Origin: Sedimentisphaera salicampi
GTDB lineage: Bacteria; Planctomycetota; Phycisphaerae; Sedimentisphaerales; Sedimentisphaeraceae
Direction of reading: 5' to 3'
Assembly (NCBI RefSeq): GCF_002117005.1
Contig: NZ_CP021023.1
Coordinates: 2,130,995-2,194,994 of the forward strand
Length of the DNA: 64,000 nucleotides
Shown: positions 1 to 7,544 of the stretch, piece after piece
Layout of the letters: the number at the start of each line of letters is the position of its first letter
Numbering within the stretch: the first letter of the stretch is position 1
Notes under the pieces: model-generated
Database searches by the model: none
What the model saw: the letters and a program-made list of their open reading frames with translations, nothing else
Told to the model about the DNA's origin: nothing
Position numbers and translations under genes: made by a program

Positions 1-372
1 AAAGACTCATGGGGAACGACAGCTCCTTCCGAAAGAGAAAAGCTCTTCAGTTTCATTGAAGAGAACAAAATCCCCGGCGTAATACTTATCTCAGGCGATC
101 GGCATGGAGCTCGCGGATTCCGTATTCCGAGACCTTCCGGTTACAGCTTCTATGAATTTGAAGTTGCAGCTCTTGGCGGGAGAAGCGGCCCGCCAGCAAA
201 ATCTGAAAAATGGGATACACAGCTTTTCGGTTATGCCAAGAAATATATGTTTGGAGAGTTCGATTTCAATACAAAAAAGGCTGATCCGGAGGTTACATTC
301 AGACTTTTCCAAGACAACGGAAAGCAATTATATGCCAAAACGCTGAAGCAAAGCCAGCTCACCCCTCAATGA
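1..372 (+). CDS. PhoD-like alkaline phosphatase, C-terminal fragment
   Basis: The reading frame is open from the first base and ends at a TGA, giving 123 residues of a protein whose start lies outside the window. The fragment begins KDSWG and contains LISGDRHGARGF, matching the late metal-binding SGD-x-H segment of PhoD-like metallophosphatases, preceded by an ER-x5-F-IEENKIPGV block typical of that fold. The C-terminal 60 residues look like the small beta-rich tail of these enzymes. PhoD-like enzymes are exported phosphodiesterases/phosphomonoesterases. The signal peptide and most catalytic residues are not visible here, so substrate cannot be judged. Family assignment is fairly sure, activity is inference. 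Confidence 0.75.
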   Translation, partial: KDSWGTTAPSEREKLFSFIEENKIPGVILISGDRHGARGFRIPRPSGYSFYEFEVAALGGRSGPPAKSEKWDTQLFGYAKKYMFGEFDFNTKKADPEVTFRLFQDNGKQLYAKTLKQSQLTPQ

Positions 373-709
373 GATTTTTTGGGGTATGGCCGATTGCTGA
401 TAGCGTTTCGAGAAAACTTCCCGCTTCACTAAGGCTTTTTGCCTGCACCGACCATAGCTTAAATACACAGAGAGACTGCGGGCATTCTCTTCGTTTGCCG
501 GCCTTATCATTTTCCTTCTCAGCAGCTCAAAAACTAACCCCTCCTCAGAGGATGGAAATTACAGATACACCAAAAAGGCGATTCCAAAAATCATTGCGCA
601 CATTTTTTGAGAAGTTAAAGATTTGTTTGCGCTTGAAAAACAGCTGTTTTCAGCTAAACTGTGGTGCTGCATATTTTTGTAAATTATAAGTTAGAACAGG
701 AATCTTCTG
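373..709. other. Intergenic region upstream of hom
   Basis: No convincing gene is seen. Short open frames here have no ribosome binding site and no family resemblance. The last 80 bases hold a candidate promoter, listed separately. Confidence 0.5.
633..660 (+). promoter_or_regulatory. Candidate promoter with palindrome upstream of hom
   Basis: TTGAAA (633-638) and TAAACT (655-660) are separated by 16 bases. A perfect 14-bp palindrome, AAAACAGCTGTTTT (637-650), lies between the two boxes where a repressor would act. This would give a leader of about 45 bases before hom. It rests on sequence resemblance only. Confidence 0.35.
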
Positions 710-2032
710 ATGAGTGAAAAGAAAATCAGAGTAGGAATCGTGGGTTTCGGAACAGTCGGCTGCGGGGTTGCAAAGATCCTCTTCGACCAGAAAGAAACCA
801 TCCAGCAGAAAACAGGAGCAGATCTCGAGCTAGCGAAGATTGTGGATTTAGACATCACAACCCCCCGCTCAGTAGATGTACCTGAAGAGCTGCTTTCTAC
901 AGACATAAACGATATTGCCGGCGACGATAGCATCGATATCGCAGTGGTGCTTGTAGGCGGGACTACCGCTGCCAAAGACATCCAGATTAAGATGCTCCAA
1001 AGCGGGAAAAACGTTGTTACGGCGAACAAGGCCCTTCTCGCCAAGCACGGAGCGGAGCTTTTCAGCGTTGCCCGTGAGAATAATGTATGCATCGCATTCG
1101 AGGCAAGCTGCGCAGGCGGGATCCCGATAATCAGCGCGATAAGATCGGGGTTGGCAGCAAACGATATAGAAAGAATCTACGGCATTCTCAACGGCACAAG
1201 CAACTATATCCTCACCTGCATGGAGCAAAACGGCGATGATTTCCCGGCAGTTCTCGAGAGGGCTCAGGAGCTCGGATACGCCGAGGCAGACCCCACGCTG
1301 GACATCAACGGCGGGGACTGCGGACACAAGCTCGCTATACTTGCGAGCCTTTGCTTCGGCTGCGAATTCGAATTTTCAGACGTTACCTACGAAGGTATTG
1401 AGAAGATCGCCATCACAGATATCGAATGCGGCAGAGAAATGGGCTACAGCCTCAAGCTCCTGGGTGTTGCAGAGAAGCAGCCCTGCGGGGAATACACCCT
1501 TCAGGTGAGTCCGTCATTTGTGCCTTCAGATGAAATAATAGCTCAGGTGCCCGGGCCCTTCAATGCGGTAAGCCTCTTCGGCAGCTGCGTAGGCCATACG
1601 ATGTACTACGGACGCGGGGCGGGCATGATGCCCACAGCAAGCGCTGTTACTGCGGATATTATCGAAATCGTTTCGGGCAATTCGAAGCATCTTTTTGATA
1701 ACCTCAAGCTAAAACCCAGAGAAGAAACTAAGCCGCTCGTTGCTGATATCAAAGACCAGCAGAAACGCTTCTATATCAGGATTCAGGCCAAGGATGAGCC
1801 GGGCGTTCTTGCGAAGATGTCATCTGCCCTGGGCGAGAACGGGATAAGCATCAGAGGAGCCCTCCAGCAGGAGGCCCCTGCTCAGAAAAATTATGTTACG
1901 GTGGTAATCACTACTCATAAGACATCCCGCAATATGATTGATGATGCTCTGAACAAGATAGATGAAATGAATATAATCGCCGGCGAGCCGGTTTGCATAC
2001 AGATAGTTGAAATCCCGGGGGATGAGGGGTGA
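710..2032 (+). CDS. hom: Homoserine dehydrogenase with ACT domain
   Basis: Catalyses NAD(P)H-dependent reduction of aspartate semialdehyde to homoserine, the branch point to threonine and methionine. Visible features in order: Rossmann motif GFGTVGCGV near residue 12, the ANKALLAKHG segment near 105, GILNGTSNYILTCM near 160, and the catalytic/substrate segment AEADPTLDINGGDCGHKLA near 195. A C-terminal ACT domain (about 355-430, starting FYIRIQAKDEPGVLAKM) probably senses threonine. The 440 residues fit the usual long form. The ATG has a weak GGAA upstream. The stop overlaps the next start (GTGA), so the two genes are translationally coupled in an operon that continues to aspartate kinase. 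Confidence 0.95.
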   Translation: MSEKKIRVGIVGFGTVGCGVAKILFDQKETIQQKTGADLELAKIVDLDITTPRSVDVPEELLSTDINDIAGDDSIDIAVVLVGGTTAAKDIQIKMLQSGKNVVTANKALLAKHGAELFSVARENNVCIAFEASCAGGIPIISAIRSGLAANDIERIYGILNGTSNYILTCMEQNGDDFPAVLERAQELGYAEADPTLDINGGDCGHKLAILASLCFGCEFEFSDVTYEGIEKIAITDIECGREMGYSLKLLGVAEKQPCGEYTLQVSPSFVPSDEIIAQVPGPFNAVSLFGSCVGHTMYYGRGAGMMPTASAVTADIIEIVSGNSKHLFDNLKLKPREETKPLVADIKDQQKRFYIRIQAKDEPGVLAKMSSALGENGISIRGALQQEAPAQKNYVTVVITTHKTSRNMIDDALNKIDEMNIIAGEPVCIQIVEIPGDEG

Positions 2033-3222
2033 ACTGCAAGCACCTTATAGTAATACCGGATGGAGCAGCAGACCGTCCGATAGAACAGTTCGGCGGGAAA
2101 ACGGTGCTTCAGGCCGCTGATATACCGAATATAGACAGGCTTTCACAGAGCGGGATTCAGGGGCTTGTTCAGACAGTCCCGCAGGGGATGTCTCCGGGCA
2201 GTGATGTTGCCCAGATGAGCCTGCTTGGCTACAACCCCCACGAATTTTACACCGGAAGAGCCCCGATTGAGGCGGCCGCTATGGGTATTGACCTCTCGCA
2301 GGAAGACTTCGTGTTCCGCTGTAATCTGGTTACATATTCAGACGGGAATATGGCAGACCACAGCGCAGGGCACATTTCCACAAACGAGGGCAGGCAGATA
2401 ATCGAAGAGCTCCAGAAGCAGCTCGGCTCTGAGAAGGTGCGATTCTATCCGGGCGTTAGCTACAGGCATCTGTGCGTAGTGAGCGGAATGGATTTCGATA
2501 TAAAAGCCCTTCCGCCGCACGATAATATCGGCAGGCCGGTGAGAAAGATTCTCCCTTCAGGGAAAAACAGCGCATTTCTAAAAGACCTGATGGAGAAGAG
2601 CCGGCTGGTTATAGAGCAGATGGAAATAAACAAGATCCGCACAGACCTCGGTGAGAACCCTGTGAGCTCGATTTGGCTCTGGGGCGAGGGAAAAAGGGCG
2701 AGCATGGAGAGCTTCAAGGCCAAATACGGCCTTAAAGGCGCCTCGATCACGGCTGTTGACCTTGTGAGGGGGCTCTCGAAGCTGATAGGTTTTGAGATTA
2801 TCGAAGTGGAAGGGGCCACAGGCCTTCCAGATACCAACTATGAAGGCAAAGCGGAAGCGGCCGCAGAGGCCCTCGATGAGAATGATATTGTGTTTCTGCA
2901 CCTTGAAGGCCCTGATGAGGCAGGCCATTCCGGAGACGCAGAGCTTAAAAGAACCGCTCTGGAGAGGATAGACAGCAGAATTATCGCACCGCTTTCAGAG
3001 AAGCTTGAAGGCTATGATGAGTGGAAGATCCTCGTAATGCCTGACCACCCAACGCCTGTGAGCACAAGAGGGCACACCGCAGAGCCCGTGCCATTTATGA
3101 TAAGCGGAACTGTTGAACGCCCTGATGTGCAGGGCAGGCCGTTCAGCGAATCGAATGCGGCCCGTTCAGGCCTCCATATAGAAAGGGGCTATGAACTGAT
3201 GGAATATTTTCTAAAAGTGTAA
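2029..3222 (+). CDS. apgM: ApgM-family phosphotransfer enzyme, probable homoserine kinase or phosphoglycerate mutase
   Basis: A 397-residue member of the archaeal-type cofactor-independent phosphoglycerate mutase family (alkaline phosphatase superfamily). Motifs: IPDGAADRP near the N-terminus (metal Asp), PGSDVAQMSLLGYNP around residue 60 (nucleophile Ser), HLEGPDEAGHSGD near 295 and MPDHPTPVSTRGHT near 340 (metal ligands). It starts with GTG inside the stop of hom and is followed 28 bases later by lysC. In several lineages a subfamily in exactly this threonine-pathway context has been proposed to replace homoserine kinase ThrB. No ThrB is seen in the window. The family is certain. Whether the substrate is phosphoglycerate or homoserine is inference. 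Confidence 0.85.
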   Translation: MNCKHLIVIPDGAADRPIEQFGGKTVLQAADIPNIDRLSQSGIQGLVQTVPQGMSPGSDVAQMSLLGYNPHEFYTGRAPIEAAAMGIDLSQEDFVFRCNLVTYSDGNMADHSAGHISTNEGRQIIEELQKQLGSEKVRFYPGVSYRHLCVVSGMDFDIKALPPHDNIGRPVRKILPSGKNSAFLKDLMEKSRLVIEQMEINKIRTDLGENPVSSIWLWGEGKRASMESFKAKYGLKGASITAVDLVRGLSKLIGFEIIEVEGATGLPDTNYEGKAEAAAEALDENDIVFLHLEGPDEAGHSGDAELKRTALERIDSRIIAPLSEKLEGYDEWKILVMPDHPTPVSTRGHTAEPVPFMISGTVERPDVQGRPFSESNAARSGLHIERGYELMEYFLKV

Positions 3223-3250
3223 GTATTTTTTATTAAATTACGGGGAACAA

Positions 3251-4486
3251 ATGTCAATCATTGTTCAGAAATTCGGCGGCACTTCAGTTGCAAATTCTGA
3301 AAAGATCAGGAACGCAGCGAAGCGGGCTGTCGCCAAGTACAAGCAGGGGCACAAGGTAGTTGTGGTTGCCTCGGCGAGGGGCAAGCAGACCGATGAGCTT
3401 GTAGCTGATGCGCATGAGCTCAATCCAAACCCTCCCAAGCGTGAGATGGATCAGCTCCTGAGTACCGGCGAACAGCAGACAGTATCCCTGATGGCTATGG
3501 CGATTCAGGGTATGGGGTATAAGGCTCTCAGCTTCACCGGCCATCAGATCCAGATGATTACAGACAGCGTACATAGCAAGGCGAGGATCGAAAGCATCGG
3601 CTCTGAGATTATCCATGAAAAGCTCGATGAAGGCTATATTGTAATAGCGGCGGGCTTTCAGGGAATCGATGAGAAAGGAAACGTAACAACGCTGGGAAGA
3701 GGCGGGTCTGATACCAGTGCAGTGGCGATTGCGGCAGCCCTGAAGGCCAAGCAGTGCGAGATCTACACCGACGTTGACGGGATCTACACAACAGACCCCC
3801 GCAAATACTCCAAGGCAGTGAAGATTCATCAGATCAGCTACGATGAAATGCTTGAGCTTGCAAGCCTCGGTGCTGGCGTTATGCACGGAAGGGCTATCGA
3901 ATTCGGCAAGAAATACGGCGTGGAAATTCAGGTGAGAAGCAGCACTCTGGATATCGAGGGAACTTTAATTACTCAAGAGGTGCCTCAAATGGAAGGTATA
4001 TTAGTATCAGGTGCAACGGTTCAGTCTGACCTTGCAAAAATTACGATAATAGGAATCCCGCACAGCCCGGGAAATGCGGCGAAGGTGTTCTCTGCCCTTG
4101 CAGGAACGAAAATAAGCGTGAACGATATCATCCAGACAGAGCTTGATGACAACTCTGCAAACCTCTCGTTCACTATCTCAAAAAACGACTTGGCAGACGC
4201 CCTGAAGACAATAAAAGCAATCAAAGCAGAGATCCAGTACAGAGAGCTGTTTATCAGGGAAGATATTGCGGAGGTAAGCGCTGTAGGTATCGGTATGAGA
4301 ACTCATTACGGCGTTGCAGACCGTATGTTTAAGGCCTTGGCCGAGAACAAGATCAACATTGATTCTATCACTACAAGCGAGATCAGAATAAGCTGCATCG
4401 TGGATAAACAGCAGTCCGATAAGGCTCTCGAGGTTATCTGCGATACGTTCCAGCTTGATAAAGAACCCGAAGAAAGAGATATGTAA
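3251..4486 (+). CDS. lysC: Aspartate kinase
   Basis: Phosphorylates aspartate in the first step of lysine, threonine and methionine synthesis. The 411-residue protein has the N-terminal KFGGTSVAN ATP-binding motif, a GRGGSDTSAVA kinase segment near residue 155 and two C-terminal ACT domains (about 265-335 and 345-400), as in bacterial LysC/Ask. The start has GGGGA seven bases upstream. Third gene of the hom operon, ending at an intrinsic terminator. An in-frame ATG at 3989 (codon 247) with AGAGG eight bases before it sits where alpha2-beta2 aspartokinases start their beta subunit, so a separate regulatory subunit may also be made. Confidence 0.95.
   Translation: MSIIVQKFGGTSVANSEKIRNAAKRAVAKYKQGHKVVVVASARGKQTDELVADAHELNPNPPKREMDQLLSTGEQQTVSLMAMAIQGMGYKALSFTGHQIQMITDSVHSKARIESIGSEIIHEKLDEGYIVIAAGFQGIDEKGNVTTLGRGGSDTSAVAIAAALKAKQCEIYTDVDGIYTTDPRKYSKAVKIHQISYDEMLELASLGAGVMHGRAIEFGKKYGVEIQVRSSTLDIEGTLITQEVPQMEGILVSGATVQSDLAKITIIGIPHSPGNAAKVFSALAGTKISVNDIIQTELDDNSANLSFTISKNDLADALKTIKAIKAEIQYRELFIREDIAEVSAVGIGMRTHYGVADRMFKALAENKINIDSITTSEIRISCIVDKQQSDKALEVICDTFQLDKEPEERDM
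3976..3991 (+). promoter_or_regulatory. Internal ribosome binding site and start inside lysC
   Basis: AGAGG (3976-3980) lies eight bases before an in-frame ATG (3989-3991). It would yield a polypeptide of about 165 residues containing only the two ACT domains, comparable to the beta subunit of Bacillus and Corynebacterium aspartokinases, which begin near residue 246-250. Seen in sequence; translation from it is inference. Confidence 0.5.
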
Positions 4487-4493
4487 TCTGAAT

Positions 4494-4537
4494 GCCCGCC
4501 TGAAAATGAGACTAAGGCGGGCTTTCTTTTTTTTTTA
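4494..4537 (+). terminator. Intrinsic terminator of the hom-lysC operon
   Basis: A perfect 8-bp GC-rich stem, GCCCGCCT (4494-4501) and AGGCGGGC (4515-4522), is followed directly by a long T tract. It lies eight bases after the lysC stop. Confidence 0.9.
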
Positions 4538-4563
4538 TTTAACACTAATTTGAATAGATAATA

Positions 4564-6480
4564 ATGCGAAGAAGGCTGCTGAATATCCCGGTAAAACTGC
4601 TTACCTCACACAAATACAGAAAGATCAGCCTGATTGTAATACATCTTATCGTATTCACTCTGGCATATTTCGTGGCTTGCGGGATATTCAACAATATGAA
4701 AATCCAGCGGGACTGGGTTATGGATCTGTTCCTCCCGCCTTTGATAATCATTCTGCCAGTGAAGCTTATAATCTTCGGGCTTTTCCGGCAGTACAGCAGC
4801 CTCTGGAAGTATGTAAACATCTCAGACCTCGTGGGAATATGCACATCTGCCTTTTTCAGCGCAGCAGCAATCATCGGTATATGGCATACGATGATGTACA
4901 CGATGCGCGGGCCTGAACAGGCGATTTTCAGGGAAGTGCCCGAGAGCATCTTGATCCTTGATATGGTGCTTACGATTTTTGCCCTCTCCGGCCTGAGGGT
5001 CTCTGCGAGGCTGAATATTGAAGATAATCTCGCCCTGAGCTCAACAGACAGAACAAATCTGCTTATAGCAGGAGCCGGAGATGCAGGGGAGATGCTTTCA
5101 AGGGAGATAAAAAAATTCTTCCTGAATAAGTACAAGATAGTCGGCTTCGTTGACGACAACCCCGACAAGATAAAGAGCATAATAAACGGCTATGAAGTTT
5201 TGGGAACTTCAGAAGACATCCCCGATATCTGCGAGGAATACGGTGTTCAGGAGATTGCGATAGCCCTGCCCTCTGCCAAGCACGAACAGAGAAGGCGGAT
5301 TATCCGGCTTGCCGAAAAGACCAATGCCGTTTGCAGGATCATACCCACCCTTGCCGAGATAACATCCGGCAGCGTGAAGGTGAGCCAGATGAGGAAGATT
5401 GATATCTCCGATCTGCTCAGCCGAGATGAAATAAAGCTGGATACCCAGCATATTCACAGCTTCATCAACAATAAAACCGTTATGGTAACAGGGGCAGGGG
5501 GGTCAATAGGCTCAGAGCTTTGCCGGCAGATTGCCGGCTACGGGCCAAAAGAGCTCGTATTGCTGGAACAGGCCGAGAATCCGCTGTTTGAGATTGAAGG
5601 CCAGCTTCAGGGCATCTCCGAGATGATTACTGTCAGCCCTGTAATTGCTGATATATGCGACAGGGCGAGAGTACTGCATATATTCGAGCATTATCGCCCT
5701 GATGTGGTTTTCCACGCCGCTGCACATAAGCATGTACCTCTGATGGAGAGCAACCCGGGCGAGAGCGTGAAGAACAACGTGCTGGGAACGAAAAACGTGG
5801 CAGATGCAGCCGACCAGCACAAAACAGAGCATTTCGTTTTGATAAGCAGCGATAAGGCCGTGAATCCTACAAGCGTTATGGGCTCTACAAAACGCATCGC
5901 CGAGATGTACACAACGAGCCTGAACGAAAAATCCGATACGAATTTCACTACCGTCCGTTTTGGGAATGTCCTCGGTTCGAGCAGTTCGGTTGTTCCTGTG
6001 TTCCAGAGGCAGATTGACGAGGGCGGGCCGGTTACGGTAACCCATCCGGAGATGACCAGATACTTTATGACAATCCCCGAGGCGTGCCTTCTTGTAATGC
6101 AGGCGGCGGCAATGGGCAAAGGGGGCGAGGTGTTCCTTCTGGATATGGGCGAGCCGGTGAAGATATTAGAGCTTGCCAAGGATATGATAAAGCTCAACGG
6201 CTACGAGCCTCAGATTGATATAAAGATCGAGTTTACAGGCGTTCGCCCTGGGGAGAAGCTCTTCGAAGAGCTCTCTGTGGAAGGGGAAAATATGCTGCCC
6301 ACAGATCACCCGAAGGTGGCGATATGGAAAACAAAACGCATAGATACCGCCAAGCTGGGGCAGGATATCGAAAAGCTCAGAGAGGCCTGCCAAGGCGAGG
6401 ACGAGAAGCAGGTGGTTCAAACGATTCGGGAAATTCTGCCCGAATACGCATTTGAGGCCGAAGTGAATAAAGATGGCTAA
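4564..6480 (+). CDS. Nucleotide-sugar C4/C6 dehydratase, WbpM/CapD family
   Basis: Membrane-bound polysaccharide biosynthesis enzyme, expected to dehydrate UDP-N-acetylhexosamine as an early step to deoxy-amino sugars for surface glycans. Of 638 residues the first ~160 form four predicted membrane segments. A first Rossmann unit follows (LLIAGAGDAGEM near 175) and then the catalytic short-chain dehydrogenase domain (VTGAGGSIGSELCRQI near 310, SSDKAVNPTSVMGSTKR near 440). The usual Tyr of the catalytic triad is replaced by Met before the Lys, as is characteristic of the WbpM group. Full length for the family. It overlaps the glycosyltransferase downstream by eight bases, so they form one unit. 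Confidence 0.9.
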   Translation: MRRRLLNIPVKLLTSHKYRKISLIVIHLIVFTLAYFVACGIFNNMKIQRDWVMDLFLPPLIIILPVKLIIFGLFRQYSSLWKYVNISDLVGICTSAFFSAAAIIGIWHTMMYTMRGPEQAIFREVPESILILDMVLTIFALSGLRVSARLNIEDNLALSSTDRTNLLIAGAGDAGEMLSREIKKFFLNKYKIVGFVDDNPDKIKSIINGYEVLGTSEDIPDICEEYGVQEIAIALPSAKHEQRRRIIRLAEKTNAVCRIIPTLAEITSGSVKVSQMRKIDISDLLSRDEIKLDTQHIHSFINNKTVMVTGAGGSIGSELCRQIAGYGPKELVLLEQAENPLFEIEGQLQGISEMITVSPVIADICDRARVLHIFEHYRPDVVFHAAAHKHVPLMESNPGESVKNNVLGTKNVADAADQHKTEHFVLISSDKAVNPTSVMGSTKRIAEMYTTSLNEKSDTNFTTVRFGNVLGSSSSVVPVFQRQIDEGGPVTVTHPEMTRYFMTIPEACLLVMQAAAMGKGGEVFLLDMGEPVKILELAKDMIKLNGYEPQIDIKIEFTGVRPGEKLFEELSVEGENMLPTDHPKVAIWKTKRIDTAKLGQDIEKLREACQGEDEKQVVQTIREILPEYAFEAEVNKDG

Positions 6481-7540
6481 GTTCAAAGTTTACGATATCT
6501 TCCGCGCTCTTCATATCGATAAGCAGGCCAAGGCCCTGCAGGACGGCCTTTTAGAAGCCCTTTGCAGCTTCAAATCAAAAATTTACTACAGCAAACTCCA
6601 TCAAATCCCGCTTTCAAATACCAGCCGGCCTTCAAGAGTGCTCATAGCAGCAAACATCAGCGGCATAGGCAACTGCATCGCCGCTACGCCCCTTGCTCAG
6701 GCAGTCCGTATTGCTATGCCGAATGCTGAGATCACGTTTATGGCCTCCAAAGGCGATCTCTTCGACAACTGGCACATACCGGACAGGATAATAAAAGACA
6801 AAATCCCGCCGGCAGAGCTGAGCTTCGACTACACCCTCATCCCCTACTGGGGCGATAAAATACATCCCTCTTGGCTGTATGAGCCCCGATGCGGGCGGGT
6901 GCTTGCATACAAAAATGCCTTCAATAAATGGTTCCTAAAGCCTGAACGAGAGTATGACCTTGATATAGCGCGAAGGCTCGGATACAAAGGCGGCCTCCTG
7001 CCTGAATATGTGGGCATTAAGCCAACTGAGCTTGTGCCGCAGGATGAAAAGATAATTACGCTCCTTCCCTGCTCGAATCAGGACGAGCGCTGGGCAGGCA
7101 AGAAATGGACGAAATTCCCAGAGCTGATAAATCTTATCACTGAACAGCTCCCTGAGCTTACTATATGCATTGCGGGGCTCAAAAGCGATGAGATTGAGGG
7201 CAGCTTTAATCAGGCCAATGTGTTAGACCTTCGCGGCAGGCTGACGCTTGCAGAAACGGCATTCCTGCTGAAAAAGAGCATCATTGCTGCCGGCAACGAC
7301 AGCGGACCCGCTCACATAAGCGATGCCGCCGGCACGCATACAATATGGCTCTTCGGGATGTCCTGCATTGTTAAAAATCACCCGATGAACAAATACCGCA
7401 TCCTCAAATCCGCAGAGAAATGCGTCCCCTGCCAATACACCGGAGCATACGAAAACTGCCCCGAGCCGATCTGCATAAACTCTATCTCAGCAGAAAAAGT
7501 TTTAGAAGAGATCAAACGCTTCCTGAATTCCTCTCAGTAG
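6473..7540 (+). CDS. Glycosyltransferase family 9 protein
   Basis: A 355-residue GT9 (heptosyltransferase-like, GT-B fold) enzyme. It shows the NISGIGNCIAATPLAQAV N-terminal motif near residue 60, a nucleotide-side segment LLPCSNQDERWAGKKWTKF near 200 and the donor-site motif AAGNDSGPAHISDAAGT near 275. Four Cys residues near the C-terminus (CVPCQYTGAYENCPEPIC) resemble a small metal site seen in some GT9 proteins. It starts inside the dehydratase gene and probably adds a sugar to a lipopolysaccharide core or other surface glycan. The acceptor cannot be told. Its stop is four bases from the convergent glycoside hydrolase gene. Confidence 0.85.
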   Translation: MAKFKVYDIFRALHIDKQAKALQDGLLEALCSFKSKIYYSKLHQIPLSNTSRPSRVLIAANISGIGNCIAATPLAQAVRIAMPNAEITFMASKGDLFDNWHIPDRIIKDKIPPAELSFDYTLIPYWGDKIHPSWLYEPRCGRVLAYKNAFNKWFLKPEREYDLDIARRLGYKGGLLPEYVGIKPTELVPQDEKIITLLPCSNQDERWAGKKWTKFPELINLITEQLPELTICIAGLKSDEIEGSFNQANVLDLRGRLTLAETAFLLKKSIIAAGNDSGPAHISDAAGTHTIWLFGMSCIVKNHPMNKYRILKSAEKCVPCQYTGAYENCPEPICINSISAEKVLEEIKRFLNSSQ

Positions 7541-7544
7541 ATGT

